Positions 1 to 8,050 of a stretch of DNA of 64,000 nt are shown here, in pieces. The position numbers were made by a program, and so were the translations under genes. Source of the DNA: Deinococcus hopiensis KR-140 (GTDB lineage Bacteria; Deinococcota; Deinococci; Deinococcales; Deinococcaceae); NCBI GenBank assembly GCA_943327755.2, contig CALPYF020000004.1, forward strand, positions 62,001 to 126,000, written 5' to 3'. How positions within the stretch are numbered: the first letter of the stretch is position 1; each line of letters begins with the position of its first letter. Under the pieces are notes generated by a model. That model was not told the DNA's origin and ran no database searches. It was given only the letters and a program-made list of their open reading frames with translations.

Positions 1-590
1 GGGTCGAACCACGCGTTGATCCATTTGACGCTGACGGTCGCCTTGGGGTTCACGGCGCGGGCGCCCATCGCGAAGGCACTGATGTGCCGCTTGAGTTCCG
101 GGACGGGGAAGGCGCCCACGTACCCGAGCTTGTCGCTCTTGCTGACGGCGGCGGCCATCATGCCGTTCAGGTAGTAGATCTGGTAGAAGTCCGCCATGTA
201 CGTCGCCATGTTCGGCAGGCGCTTGAAGCCGCTGGCGTGCGCGAAGATCACGTTCGGGTACTTCTTGGCGGCGTCGTAGGTCTGGTCCATGAAGCCGAAG
301 GACGTGGTGAAGATGACCTTGCAGTTGTCCTTGACCAGCCGGTCGATGACGGGCATGGCCTGTCCCTCGGGCACGCTTTCCACGTACTTGGTTTCTAGCC
401 AGGGGAGGGCCTTCTCGGTCTTCTTGCGGGCCTCGTCGTGGGCGTAGCTCCAGCCGATGTCGCCGACCGGGCCGACGTAGATGAAGCAGGCCTTGAGTTT
501 GCCGGTCTGCTGGGCCTGCGCAGCGGGGCTGGCGGCGGTGCTCAGGAGTGCCAGGGACAGGGGCAGGGCAGCGAGGAGTGCTTTCTTCAT
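1..590 (-). CDS. BMP-family (BmpA/PnrA) nucleoside-binding ABC transporter substrate-binding protein, 3' part outside window
   Basis: This extracytoplasmic solute-binding protein most likely captures purine nucleosides for an ABC importer. The first 196 residues are visible: an MKK signal peptide with an AAQA-type cleavage region near residue 25, then CFIYVGPVGDIGWSYAHDEA, which is typical of the BMP fold, and a GYVGAFPVPE segment. The start ATG is preceded by GGAGGTCC. The gene runs off the left edge of the window. The matching permeases and ATPase lie at 3258-6856 on the same strand but are separated from it by msrPQ and an acetyltransferase. The family assignment is firm; the exact ligand is inferred from the neighbouring transporter. 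Confidence 0.9.
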   Translation of the reverse strand, partial: MKKALLAALPLSLALLSTAASPAAQAQQTGKLKACFIYVGPVGDIGWSYAHDEARKKTEKALPWLETKYVESVPEGQAMPVIDRLVKDNCKVIFTTSFGFMDQTYDAAKKYPNVIFAHASGFKRLPNMATYMADFYQIYYLNGMMAAAVSKSDKLGYVGAFPVPELKRHISAFAMGARAVNPKATVSVKWINAWFD

Positions 591-828
591 GGTGGACCTC
601 CAGGGGTGGGGGTGAAGCTCGCCTTTATTGTGCCTTCATTCTGTCAGCCTGAACAGGGACAGGATGTCCAGCTGGACCGGACCTCTGATCCTTAGGTGGT
701 TCTACTCATGCAGATTGTCACGCTCCGGGGCGTCAGGGCGCCGCTTCACGTAGCGCGGCGTGTCGGGCGTGACAGTGGCGTCAACCGTTTCGGCGCAGGC
801 TGCATACAACTCTTCAGGAGGTTCCCCC

Positions 829-1830
829 ATGAGTGACCGCACCCCCCCACCGGAACGCCCCGATCCCGAGTCCAGTGAGCGCCGCATCCTGACCCCGGGC
901 AGCCCCAACCCCCGCCGGGAATTCCTGCGCAGCGCCGCCCTGTTCACCGCCACCGCCGGCGCGCTCGGCGGCGGTCTGGAACTCCTGACCCGCCGCCCGG
1001 GCGGGCCCGGCGCGGCCGAGGCGCAGGGGGCCGCCTTCACCCGCCCGGCCCGCCCGCTGGGCCCTTACGACACCAGCGAGGCCGTCACGCCGTACGCGCA
1101 GGCCACCTCGTACAACAACTTCTACGAGTTCGGGCTGGACAAGAGCGACCCCGCCCGGATGGCCGCCAGCCTCAAGACCCGCCCCTGGACCGTGCGGATC
1201 GACGGTGAGGTCCGCAAGCCCATGACCGTGGACATCGACACGCTGCAGGGCTGGTTCCCGCTGGAGGACCGCGTGTACCGCATGCGCTGCGTGGAGGGCT
1301 GGAGCATGGTCATGCCCTGGCTGGGCTTCCCGCTGGCCGCCCTGATCCGCCGCATGGAACCCACCAGCAAAGCGAAATACGTGCAGTTCACCGCCCTGCT
1401 GGACCCCAAGCAGTTCCCCGGTCAGCGCCAGCCGGTACTGAAATGGCCGTACGTGGAGGGCCTGCGCCTGGACGAGGCGCTGCATCCCCTGGCGTTCATG
1501 GCGGTCGGCCTGGACGGCCGGGTGCTGCCCGGTCAGAACGGCGCGCCGCTGCGACTGGCCGTGCCCTGGAAGTACGGGTTCAAGAGCATCAAGAGCGTCG
1601 TGCGGATCACCCTGACCGAGAAGCAACCCCAGACCACCTGGGCGCTGGCCGCCCCGCAGGAGTACGGCTTCTACGCGAACGTGAACCCGGCCGTGCCGCA
1701 CCCCCGCTGGAGTCAGGCGACCGAGCGCCGCATCGGTGAACTGGGCCGCCGCAAGACCCTGGCGTTCAACGGGTACGCCGAGCAGGTCGCGGGCCTGTAC
1801 AAGGGCATGGACCTGAGGCGGTTCTTCTGA
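829..1830 (+). CDS. msrP: Protein-methionine-sulfoxide reductase, molybdopterin catalytic subunit MsrP (YedY)
   Basis: This periplasmic molybdenum enzyme repairs methionine sulfoxide in envelope proteins. It has 333 aa. A twin-arginine signal (RREFLRS, residues about 27-33, then a hydrophobic AALFTATAGALGGG stretch) indicates Tat export with cofactor bound. The MRCVEGW motif carries the molybdopterin-coordinating Cys at about residue 154. The start is the ATG with AGGAGG at 816-821; an in-frame GTG at 760 would add an unlikely extension ahead of the Tat signal. A TACAAC box sits just upstream. The gene is followed directly by msrQ, the usual pair. Confidence 0.95.
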   Translation: MSDRTPPPERPDPESSERRILTPGSPNPRREFLRSAALFTATAGALGGGLELLTRRPGGPGAAEAQGAAFTRPARPLGPYDTSEAVTPYAQATSYNNFYEFGLDKSDPARMAASLKTRPWTVRIDGEVRKPMTVDIDTLQGWFPLEDRVYRMRCVEGWSMVMPWLGFPLAALIRRMEPTSKAKYVQFTALLDPKQFPGQRQPVLKWPYVEGLRLDEALHPLAFMAVGLDGRVLPGQNGAPLRLAVPWKYGFKSIKSVVRITLTEKQPQTTWALAAPQEYGFYANVNPAVPHPRWSQATERRIGELGRRKTLAFNGYAEQVAGLYKGMDLRRFF

Positions 1831-1895
1831 CCACCCCCGCCCGGTCCCGACCGCCTGCGCCGCGCCGCGCGTCCCTGAGCTGGCTGCCCCCGGCG

Positions 1896-2468
1896 GTGAC
1901 CGTGGGGGGGCTGCTGCCGGCAGCGGTGCTGCTGCTGGACGCCGCGACCGGGCAGCTGGGCGCGAACCCCATCCAGCGGGCCACGCTCCAGACCGGCCTG
2001 CTGACGCTGGCGCTGCTCGTGCTGTCGCTGGCCTGCACGCCCCTGCGCCTGCTGACCGGCTGGACGTGGCCCGCCCGCATCCGCAAGACGCTGGGTCTGC
2101 TGGCGTTCGGGTACGCCGCGCTGCACTTCCTGATCTACCTGTTTGACCACTCCTTCGACCTGACCCTGATGACCGAGGACGTCCTGAAGCGCCCGTTCAT
2201 CACGGCCGGATTCACGGCGCTGCTGCTGCTCGTGCCGCTGGCGCTGACCAGCACGCCCCGCGCCGTGAAACGCCTGGGTTTCCAGCGCTGGACGCGCCTG
2301 CATCAGCTGGCGTACGTGGCGGTCAGCCTGGGCGCGCTGCACTACTACTGGGGAGTGAAGAAGGACCACACCCAGCCCCTGATCTACGCCGCCGTGATCG
2401 CCGCGCTGTTCGCCGTGCGTCTGCTGCGCCGCCCCGGGCCGCGCCGCGCTTCCGTCCGCGCCCGCTGA
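1896..2468 (+). CDS. msrQ: MsrQ haem-binding membrane subunit (YedZ)
   Basis: This membrane cytochrome passes electrons to MsrP. It is a ferric-reductase-like protein of about 190 aa with five to six hydrophobic helices and haem-ligand-type histidines in ALHFLIY, RLHQLAY and ALHYYWG. GANPIQ near the N-terminus is typical of the family. The annotated start is the first canonical codon, GTG. The reading frame stays open back to the msrP stop, and a CTG at 1827 overlapping the msrP TGA could add 23 Pro/Arg-rich residues before the first helix. Translation is probably coupled to msrP. Confidence 0.9.
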   Translation: MTVGGLLPAAVLLLDAATGQLGANPIQRATLQTGLLTLALLVLSLACTPLRLLTGWTWPARIRKTLGLLAFGYAALHFLIYLFDHSFDLTLMTEDVLKRPFITAGFTALLLLVPLALTSTPRAVKRLGFQRWTRLHQLAYVAVSLGALHYYWGVKKDHTQPLIYAAVIAALFAVRLLRRPGPRRASVRAR

Positions 2469-2547
2469 AGCCACGGAGAGCTGCAGCTGCGGGCGGGGGG
2501 GCAGGGGCTAGCCCCCACCTCTACCGGCTGAATGCCCCATGGGGTGG

Positions 2548-3186
2548 TCAGGCTGGGGGTCCCTGGCGGAGCTCCAGCGTCAGCACGAGCTGCCGGGTCG
2601 CCCGGCCCAGCCACGGCGTCCACAGCGGCGTGAGGCGGGTGTGGGCCTCCTGGAATCCCAGCTTGCGGTACAGGCCCAGGGCCGCTCCGTTCTCGGCTGT
2701 GGTGGACAGTTGAACGCCGGGAACGCCCGCGCCCGCCAGGGTGCGCAGGTGCGCCCGCAGCAGCCGCTCGCCCAGACGGTGGCCGCGCGCCTGCGGCAGG
2801 AGATTCAGGTGCAGGTGCGCCGGGAACCTCGCCGGATCTGCCTGCGGCGCGTGCCAGAGGGCGGCGCGCCACAGGTACGGCAGGCAGCCCCACAGGCCCC
2901 GCGTGGGCAGGGCCGCCAGGATCTCCGGCGCGGCCCGGCGTAGTCCCCGCTGGTACAGGTGACCGTCCGGGGCGCCCAGGACGTACCCGACAACCTGCCC
3001 GTCCACCTCGGCCACGAATCCGGCGAACCCCGCGCCGCGGAAGTACGCCGCCACCCACAGGGCCCGGAACAGCGCCGGGGCCGGAAAGAAGATCCGGGCG
3101 CTGGCCCCGAAGAACCCGGTCGCGTAGGCGATGTCACCCACGGCCCGCTGATCGGACGGCTGGACGGGACGCACGAGGGCGGTCAT
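2548..3186 (-). CDS. GNAT-family N-acetyltransferase
   Basis: This acetyl-CoA-dependent acetyltransferase of unknown acceptor has 212 aa. The GNAT core is visible as VVGYVLGAPDG (strand 4), LLPQARGHRLGERLLRAHL (the RGxGxG/A acetyl-CoA loop, here RGHRLG) and LSTTAENGAALGLYRKLGFQE (the motif B AxxLYxxxGF signature). The start ATG lies exactly 6 nt after a TACAGT -10 box (3193-3198, minus strand), so the mRNA is probably leaderless and the 14-residue in-frame extension to 3228 is rejected. It is convergent with msrQ and lies downstream of the strong terminator at 3202-3250. Confidence 0.85.
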   Translation of the reverse strand: MTALVRPVQPSDQRAVGDIAYATGFFGASARIFFPAPALFRALWVAAYFRGAGFAGFVAEVDGQVVGYVLGAPDGHLYQRGLRRAAPEILAALPTRGLWGCLPYLWRAALWHAPQADPARFPAHLHLNLLPQARGHRLGERLLRAHLRTLAGAGVPGVQLSTTAENGAALGLYRKLGFQEAHTRLTPLWTPWLGRATRQLVLTLELRQGPPA

Positions 3187-3192
3187 GCCCTC

Positions 3193-3198
3193 ACTGTA
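3193..3198 (-). promoter_or_regulatory. Leaderless-type -10 box of the GNAT gene
   Basis: TACAGT, six bases before the ATG. It decides the start codon. Confidence 0.6.
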
Positions 3199-3201
3199 CG
3201 C

Positions 3202-3250
3202 GGCGCACAGAGAGGCCCGGTCACGCATTGACCGGGCCTCCCTGTGCGCC
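3202..3250 (-). terminator. Long-stem terminator after the nucleoside ABC operon
   Basis: A 22-base arm (3202-3223) pairs with 3229-3250 around a 5-base loop, with one G-U or mismatch position. There is no clear T-run. It lies just beyond the last permease gene and overlaps the upstream region of the GNAT promoter. Confidence 0.75.
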
Positions 3251-3257
3251 GGGGCGT

Positions 3258-4151
3258 CTAGCGTTCGCCGCGCACGTACGCGCGGCCCAGTGCGGCGGGG
3301 GCGTCCCCGGCCTGCCCGCGCACGCCCGCCAGGGCCAGCACGACGAGCACGAGGATGAACGGCATGGCGCTGAACACCTCGGTGGGGACATTGCTGTTAC
3401 CCTGCAGGCGGAACTGCAGGTAGTACAGGAACCCGAAGAACAGCGCCCCGGCGATGGCGCGCAGGGGCCGCCACCCGACGAAGATCACCAGCGCCACGGC
3501 GATCCAGCCCAGCCCGTTCGTCATGTTGTCCGCCCAGGAGGACCGGTAGGACAGGGACAGGAACGCCCCCGCCAGTCCGGCCAGCGCGCCGCCGCCCAGC
3601 ACAGCCAGCACGCGGGTCAGGCCGACGTTCACGCCCAGCACGTCCGCCGCCGCCGGGTTCTCCCCGACCGAGCGCAGGGTCAGGCCGCCCCGGGTGGCGG
3701 TCAGCCAGAAGGCCAGCAGCCCCGCCAGGATCAGCGCGGCGACCGTGAACGGACTGATCGTGAAGCCGCCCAGCGTCCAGTCTGGCACCTTGTTGAAGAG
3801 GGGCAGTCCCTCGAACTTCTTGCCCAGCAGGCCTGCGGCGCCCGTTCCGATCAGGGCCAGGGCGAGGCCGCTGACGAACTGGTTGGCGCGCAGCGTGACG
3901 GTCGCGAACGCATGCAGCAGCGACAGGGCCGCGCCTGCCAGCATGGCCGCCCCGACCGCCGCCCACAGGCTCGCGTCCGGACTTTTCGAGGCCACGGCGA
4001 ACGCGGCGAGCGCCCCGACGGCCATCATGCCCTCCACGCCCAGGTTCACGACCCCGGCGCGTTCGTTCAGGATGGCGCCCAGGCACGCGAGGAGCAGCGG
4101 CGTCCCGACCGCCAGGGCGCGCACGAGCGCCTCGATGACAATGCTATCCAT
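3258..4151 (-). CDS. Nucleoside ABC transporter permease (YufQ/BmpA-system type)
   Basis: This inner-membrane permease subunit has 297 aa and about 8-9 transmembrane helices. The N-terminal segment GTPLLLACLGAILNERAGVVNLGVEG is the hallmark of the permeases that partner BMP-family binding proteins. It is the last gene of the ATPase-permease-permease unit, 30 bp after the previous permease, and is followed by a long-stem terminator. Uptake of purine nucleosides is inferred from family; no substrate-specific residue can be read. Confidence 0.92.
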   Translation of the reverse strand: MDSIVIEALVRALAVGTPLLLACLGAILNERAGVVNLGVEGMMAVGALAAFAVASKSPDASLWAAVGAAMLAGAALSLLHAFATVTLRANQFVSGLALALIGTGAAGLLGKKFEGLPLFNKVPDWTLGGFTISPFTVAALILAGLLAFWLTATRGGLTLRSVGENPAAADVLGVNVGLTRVLAVLGGGALAGLAGAFLSLSYRSSWADNMTNGLGWIAVALVIFVGWRPLRAIAGALFFGFLYYLQFRLQGNSNVPTEVFSAMPFILVLVVLALAGVRGQAGDAPAALGRAYVRGER

Positions 4152-4181
4152 GCAGGACCTCGGTGGGGGAGAGGGGGCGGC

Positions 4182-5237
4182 TCACGCGCGGCCCCACTGG
4201 ACGCGGTGGCGGACGAACACCTCGGAGGCGATCAGGCACAGCAGGATCACGCCGCTGAAGATGTCCACCACGCGGAACGGGAGGTTCAGGTCGATCTTCA
4301 GCAGGTCCCCGCCCGCCAGGATCACGCCCATCAGCGGCGCGGTGATCAGGCACAGCGCCGGGTTCCCGCGCGCCAGCCACGCGACGATCACGGCCGTGAA
4401 GCCATACCCGAGGCTGATCTGACTGGCTTCCAGGAGGCGGTGGTGGATGCCCGCCACCTCGCCCGCGCCCGCCAGTCCGGCCAGACCCCCGGTGAGCAGG
4501 GCGACGAGCGTGGCGACCCGCGTGGAGCTGAGGCCCGCGTAGTGCGCCGCGCCGGGGTTCTCGCCCACGACGCGCAGCGCGTACCCGAACGTCGAGCGGG
4601 TCAGGAGCCACTGCAGCCCCAGCGCCAGCGCGACGCCCAGCAGCAGCGTGGGCCAGTGCACCTGCGTGCCGCTGAAGGTGGGTAGCCACGCGCCCTGCGG
4701 GAAGTTGTCGGTGTAGATGTACCCGCGCACGTCCTTGCCCTTCCACGGCCCGGCGATCAGGTACGTGACGAGCGCCACCGCGATGTAGTTCAGCATCAGG
4801 GTGGAGAGGATCTCGTTCACGTTCACGCGCCGCAGGGCCGCCGCCACGAGCGCCCACAGGCCCCCACCGACGAAGCCCGCCACGAACACCGCCGGGATCA
4901 GCAGCGCGCCCGGAACGGGCAGGAACAGCGCCGTGCCCGCTGCGAACACCGCGCCCAGCAGCAGCTGCCCCTCCGCGCCGATGTTGAAGAACTGCGCGCG
5001 GAACGCCAGCGCCAGGCCCGTCCCGATCAGGAGCAGCGGAATGGTGCGCCGCCCCACCTCGGCCAGGCCGGTCGGGTCGCCCAGCGTGCCGCGCAGCATC
5101 GTGCCGTACACCTCCGCCGGGGACTGCCCGGCGAACACGAATACCAGCGCGCAGATCAGCAGCGCCACCACCACCGACGCCACCGTGACGAGCGCCGTGC
5201 GCGCCGCCGACGGGGCCGTCATCGCCACGAACCTCAC
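4182..5237 (-). CDS. Nucleoside ABC transporter permease (YufP type)
   Basis: This is the second permease of the importer, with 351 aa and about 9-10 hydrophobic helices. It contains GRRTIPLLLIGTGLALAFRAQFFNIGAEGQ, the family signature, and NEILSTLMLNYIAVAL. Its start overlaps the end of the ATPase gene by 4 bp (ATGA type), implying translational coupling in one operon. It probably forms a heterodimeric channel with the 3258-4151 product. Confidence 0.92.
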   Translation of the reverse strand: MRFVAMTAPSAARTALVTVASVVVALLICALVFVFAGQSPAEVYGTMLRGTLGDPTGLAEVGRRTIPLLLIGTGLALAFRAQFFNIGAEGQLLLGAVFAAGTALFLPVPGALLIPAVFVAGFVGGGLWALVAAALRRVNVNEILSTLMLNYIAVALVTYLIAGPWKGKDVRGYIYTDNFPQGAWLPTFSGTQVHWPTLLLGVALALGLQWLLTRSTFGYALRVVGENPGAAHYAGLSSTRVATLVALLTGGLAGLAGAGEVAGIHHRLLEASQISLGYGFTAVIVAWLARGNPALCLITAPLMGVILAGGDLLKIDLNLPFRVVDIFSGVILLCLIASEVFVRHRVQWGRA

Positions 5238-6856
5238 GCCATCACCCCATTCTGAGTCGGTCCCTGATCCGCGCCGGGAATGCTGTGCGGGTGCGCGCCG
5301 CCCATCAGCAGGCCCAGCGACTCGCGCGTCACCTCGGCCACCGGGAACGGCCCCAGCAGCGAGCCGCCCACCATGACCGCCACGCGGTCCGACAGGCTCA
5401 GCAGCTCGTCCAGATCCTCACTGACCAGCAGGACGCCCGCGCCGTCGCCCGTGCGGTCCAGCAGCACCCGGTGTACCTGATCGGTCGCGCCGATATCCAG
5501 CCCGTACGTGGGGTGCACCGCCAGGATCAGTTTCGGCTGCCCGGCCAGTTCCCGCGCCAGGATCAGCTTCTGGATGTTCCCGCCCGACAGCAGCCGCGTG
5601 GGCGTGTGAATGCCCGGCGTCGCCACCCCGTACGCCTCGACCTCGCGGCGCGCCCGCTCGTCCGTGGCGGTCAGGTCACGCGCCAGTCCGCGCGCCAGCG
5701 GGGGCCGCTCGAAGTCCCGCAGGGCGAGGTTCTCCGCGACCGTCATGCTCGGCACCGTGCCGCTGTGAATGCGGTCCTCGGGAATGTGCGCCACGCCGGA
5801 GCGGAAGCGCGCCGCCGCGTCCCCGGTCAGCGCCTGACTGTCCAGCGTGACCGACCCGGTCGCCGCGTGCAGGCCCGCCAGGACCTCCACCAGTTCGCTC
5901 TGGCCGTTCCCGGCGATCCCGGCCACGCCGAGTACCTCGCCCCGGCGCAGCTCGAAGCTCACCCCGCGCAGCGCGGGCAGGCCACGCGCGCCCTGCGCAC
6001 TCAGGTCCCGCACGCTCAGCAGCGCGCCCGCCTCCGCACCAGGGCCGCCCGCGCGCTTGCGGGTGAAGTCCACGCTGCGGCCCACCATCAGCTCCGCGAG
6101 GCTCTCACGGGTCGCGCCCCGCGTCGGCACGCCGCCCACGACCTTGCCGCGGCGCAGCACCGTCACGCGGTCCGCGACGGCCAGCACCTCGTCCAGCTTG
6201 TGCGAGATGAAGATCAGGCTGCGCCCGTCCGCCTTCAGTTCGCGCATCACGCGGAACAGGCCCTCGGCCTCCTGCGGGGTCAGCACGCTGGTGGGCTCGT
6301 CGAGGATCAGGACCCGCGCGCCGCCCAGCAGGGCCCGCACGATCTCCACGCGCTGCTTCTCGCCGGGCGACAGGTCCGACACGCGCGCCTCCGGGTTCAC
6401 CTCCAGCCCGTACCGCGCCGAGAGTTCCCGTACCTGCCCCGCCACGCGCCGCGCCGGGAACAGCCCGCCCACGCGGCCCAGCGCCAGATTCTCCGCCACG
6501 GTGTGCCGCGACACCAGCAGCGGATGCTGCGGCACCAGCCCGATCCCCAGCCGCCGCGCCTGCGCCGGACTCCCGATCCGCACCGGCTGGCCTGCCAGTT
6601 CCACCGCGCCCTCGTCGGGCTGGTACAGGCCGTACAGGATCGAGATCAGGGTGCTTTTGCCCGCGCCGTTCTCGCCCAGCAAGGCCAGCACCTCACCCGC
6701 GTGGACGGTCAGGTCCACCGCGTCGTTCGCGACCACACCCGGGAAACGTTTCGTGATGCCACTCAGCCGCAACGCGGGCGGCCCGGCCGAAGATTGGGTT
6801 TGGTTCACAGTCCATCCTTTCACCGGGGCGGGCCGCAGCGCCGCCAGTCCCTTCAC
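5234..6856 (-). CDS. Nucleoside ABC transporter, double ATP-binding protein (YufO type)
   Basis: This 540-aa protein energises the two downstream permeases and has two fused ABC domains. Domain 1 has Walker A GENGAGKST (about residue 60), signature LSPGEKQRVEI and Walker B VLILDEPTSVL. Domain 2 has the degenerate Walker A GIAGNGQSE and signature LSGGNIQKLILA, the usual sugar/nucleoside importer layout. A TAGGCT -10 (6881-6886) lies upstream. The GTG at 6856 has AAAGG before it; an in-frame GTG at 6808, also with AAAGG, is an alternative start that removes 16 poorly conserved residues. Confidence 0.92.
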   Translation of the reverse strand: MKGLAALRPAPVKGWTVNQTQSSAGPPALRLSGITKRFPGVVANDAVDLTVHAGEVLALLGENGAGKSTLISILYGLYQPDEGAVELAGQPVRIGSPAQARRLGIGLVPQHPLLVSRHTVAENLALGRVGGLFPARRVAGQVRELSARYGLEVNPEARVSDLSPGEKQRVEIVRALLGGARVLILDEPTSVLTPQEAEGLFRVMRELKADGRSLIFISHKLDEVLAVADRVTVLRRGKVVGGVPTRGATRESLAELMVGRSVDFTRKRAGGPGAEAGALLSVRDLSAQGARGLPALRGVSFELRRGEVLGVAGIAGNGQSELVEVLAGLHAATGSVTLDSQALTGDAAARFRSGVAHIPEDRIHSGTVPSMTVAENLALRDFERPPLARGLARDLTATDERARREVEAYGVATPGIHTPTRLLSGGNIQKLILARELAGQPKLILAVHPTYGLDIGATDQVHRVLLDRTGDGAGVLLVSEDLDELLSLSDRVAVMVGGSLLGPFPVAEVTRESLGLLMGGAHPHSIPGADQGPTQNGVMA

Positions 6857-7062
6857 GGAACCTTTAACCAGCGTGCCGACAGCCTACCCAAACCAGCTCC
6901 GCCCCGCACCCATCACCCCACACAGGTTCCTCGGAGGAGCGGCCCGTCACCCGGTCACGGTGCCGGTGAAGCGGCGGCTTCCCCCTTCCCGCCTGCGACG
7001 CCGACACGTGGCGGACAGCCTCTGAACCTGCACACCAGCACCCAACCATCCAGGCAGGCGGA

Positions 7063-7902
7063 TCAGTACAGGGCGGCGCCACCCGGGAACGACACGACCT
7101 CGGCAATGCCATGCTGATTCAGCCGCGCGATGAACCCCGCGTCCCCGCGGTACGCCATGCCGCTGTCCATCGCCACGCACAACCGGTTCGCGTACGGGAT
7201 CGGCGCGCCCGCCCCCAGTGTCGGCCCGTGCATGGTCTCGTCCAGCAGGACGTACACCGGCGTGTGACCATGCACGATCCGCTGCCCGCCGAACGTATTC
7301 AGGACCCGCCGCGCCTTCGCCTCTCCGCCACTCAGCCCGAACGCCAGCCGCTCCGTGAACCAGTTCAGGAACAGGCCCCATTCGTCCGCGTCCGGCGCGG
7401 CCAGCATGCGCGCCACCTCGGCATTCACCTCGTCCACCGACCCGCCCAGCCGCAGGTACATCATGCTGTCCGCATGCACGAGCAGGCACTCGTGCGACGC
7501 GGTCATCACCGGCCGCGCCGACAGCCACGCCAGATCACTCGGCTCCAGCAGATCCGCGTCCCGCGTCTGCCCCCCGTTGTCCAGCCAGTACGCGCGGTAC
7601 CCCATCCGGTCCTGCGGATCGGCGTGCCGGAACACCAGCGCCGCCAGGAACATCACCTCGTGATTGCCCAGCAGCGCCGTCACCTGCCCCCCGACCTCCG
7701 GCGCCTGCACCTCCAGGCTGCGGATCAGCCGGATGACCTCCAGCCCGTTCGGCCCGCGGTCCACGTAATCCCCCAGGAACACCAGGTGCGTGTCCCCGGC
7801 CGTCCACGACCCGTCGAAATCGATCAGGCCCGCCCGCAGCAGCATGGCGCGCAGCTTGTCATACGCGCCATGAACGTCCCCCACCACCCACAGGGGCCTC
7901 AA
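7063..7902 (-). CDS. PPP-family metallophosphatase (Ser/Thr phosphatase / ApaH-like)
   Basis: This 279-aa protein is a two-metal phosphoesterase with all PPP motifs: GDVHG (about residue 9), GDYVDRG, GNHE, and the late HGHTP. The substrate could be phosphoprotein or dinucleotide. The chosen start is a TTG that overlaps the stop (TTGA) of a 15-codon leaderless mini-ORF, which places GDVHG close to the N-terminus as usual for the family. The frame is open to a GTG at 7974, but that start has no promoter or RBS. With the Ser/Thr kinase at 52221 it could form part of protein-phosphorylation control, which is inference only. Confidence 0.85.
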   Translation of the reverse strand: MRPLWVVGDVHGAYDKLRAMLLRAGLIDFDGSWTAGDTHLVFLGDYVDRGPNGLEVIRLIRSLEVQAPEVGGQVTALLGNHEVMFLAALVFRHADPQDRMGYRAYWLDNGGQTRDADLLEPSDLAWLSARPVMTASHECLLVHADSMMYLRLGGSVDEVNAEVARMLAAPDADEWGLFLNWFTERLAFGLSGGEAKARRVLNTFGGQRIVHGHTPVYVLLDETMHGPTLGAGAPIPYANRLCVAMDSGMAYRGDAGFIARLNQHGIAEVVSFPGGAALY

Positions 7903-7946
7903 GGGGACACCGGGCAGATCACACGGGACGGACAGGCGGGCAGCAC
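7899..7946 (-). CDS. Leaderless 15-aa mini-ORF coupled to the PPP phosphatase
   Basis: The frame reads GTG CTG CCC ... CCT TGA, encoding VLPACPSRVICPVSP with GTG as initiator. A TATTCT -10 box lies 7 nt before the GTG. The TGA overlaps the TTG start of the phosphatase by two bases, an arrangement suited to termination-reinitiation. The peptide has two Cys and three Pro; no homology is known to me. Confidence 0.5.
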   Translation of the reverse strand: MLPACPSRVICPVSP

Positions 7947-7953
7947 GCCCAGC

Positions 7954-7959
7954 AGAATA
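7954..7959 (-). promoter_or_regulatory. -10 box (TATTCT) for the mini-ORF/phosphatase transcript
   Basis: TATTCT on the minus strand, 7 nt upstream of the mini-ORF GTG. Spacing matches the other leaderless promoters in this window. Confidence 0.55.
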
Positions 7960-8050
7960 CGGCGCGCGCCGCACCCGTGCACGCCCCCCTGCCCCGCACC
8001 CGGACGGCGGCGCGGCGTCTCCCCTCCCGCACCCACCAGACGCTCCCCGA

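Noticed and set aside
5285..7117. Open frame of 610 codons opposite the ABC ATPase
   Set aside because: Arg/His/Gln-rich shadow of a gene with full ABC motifs.
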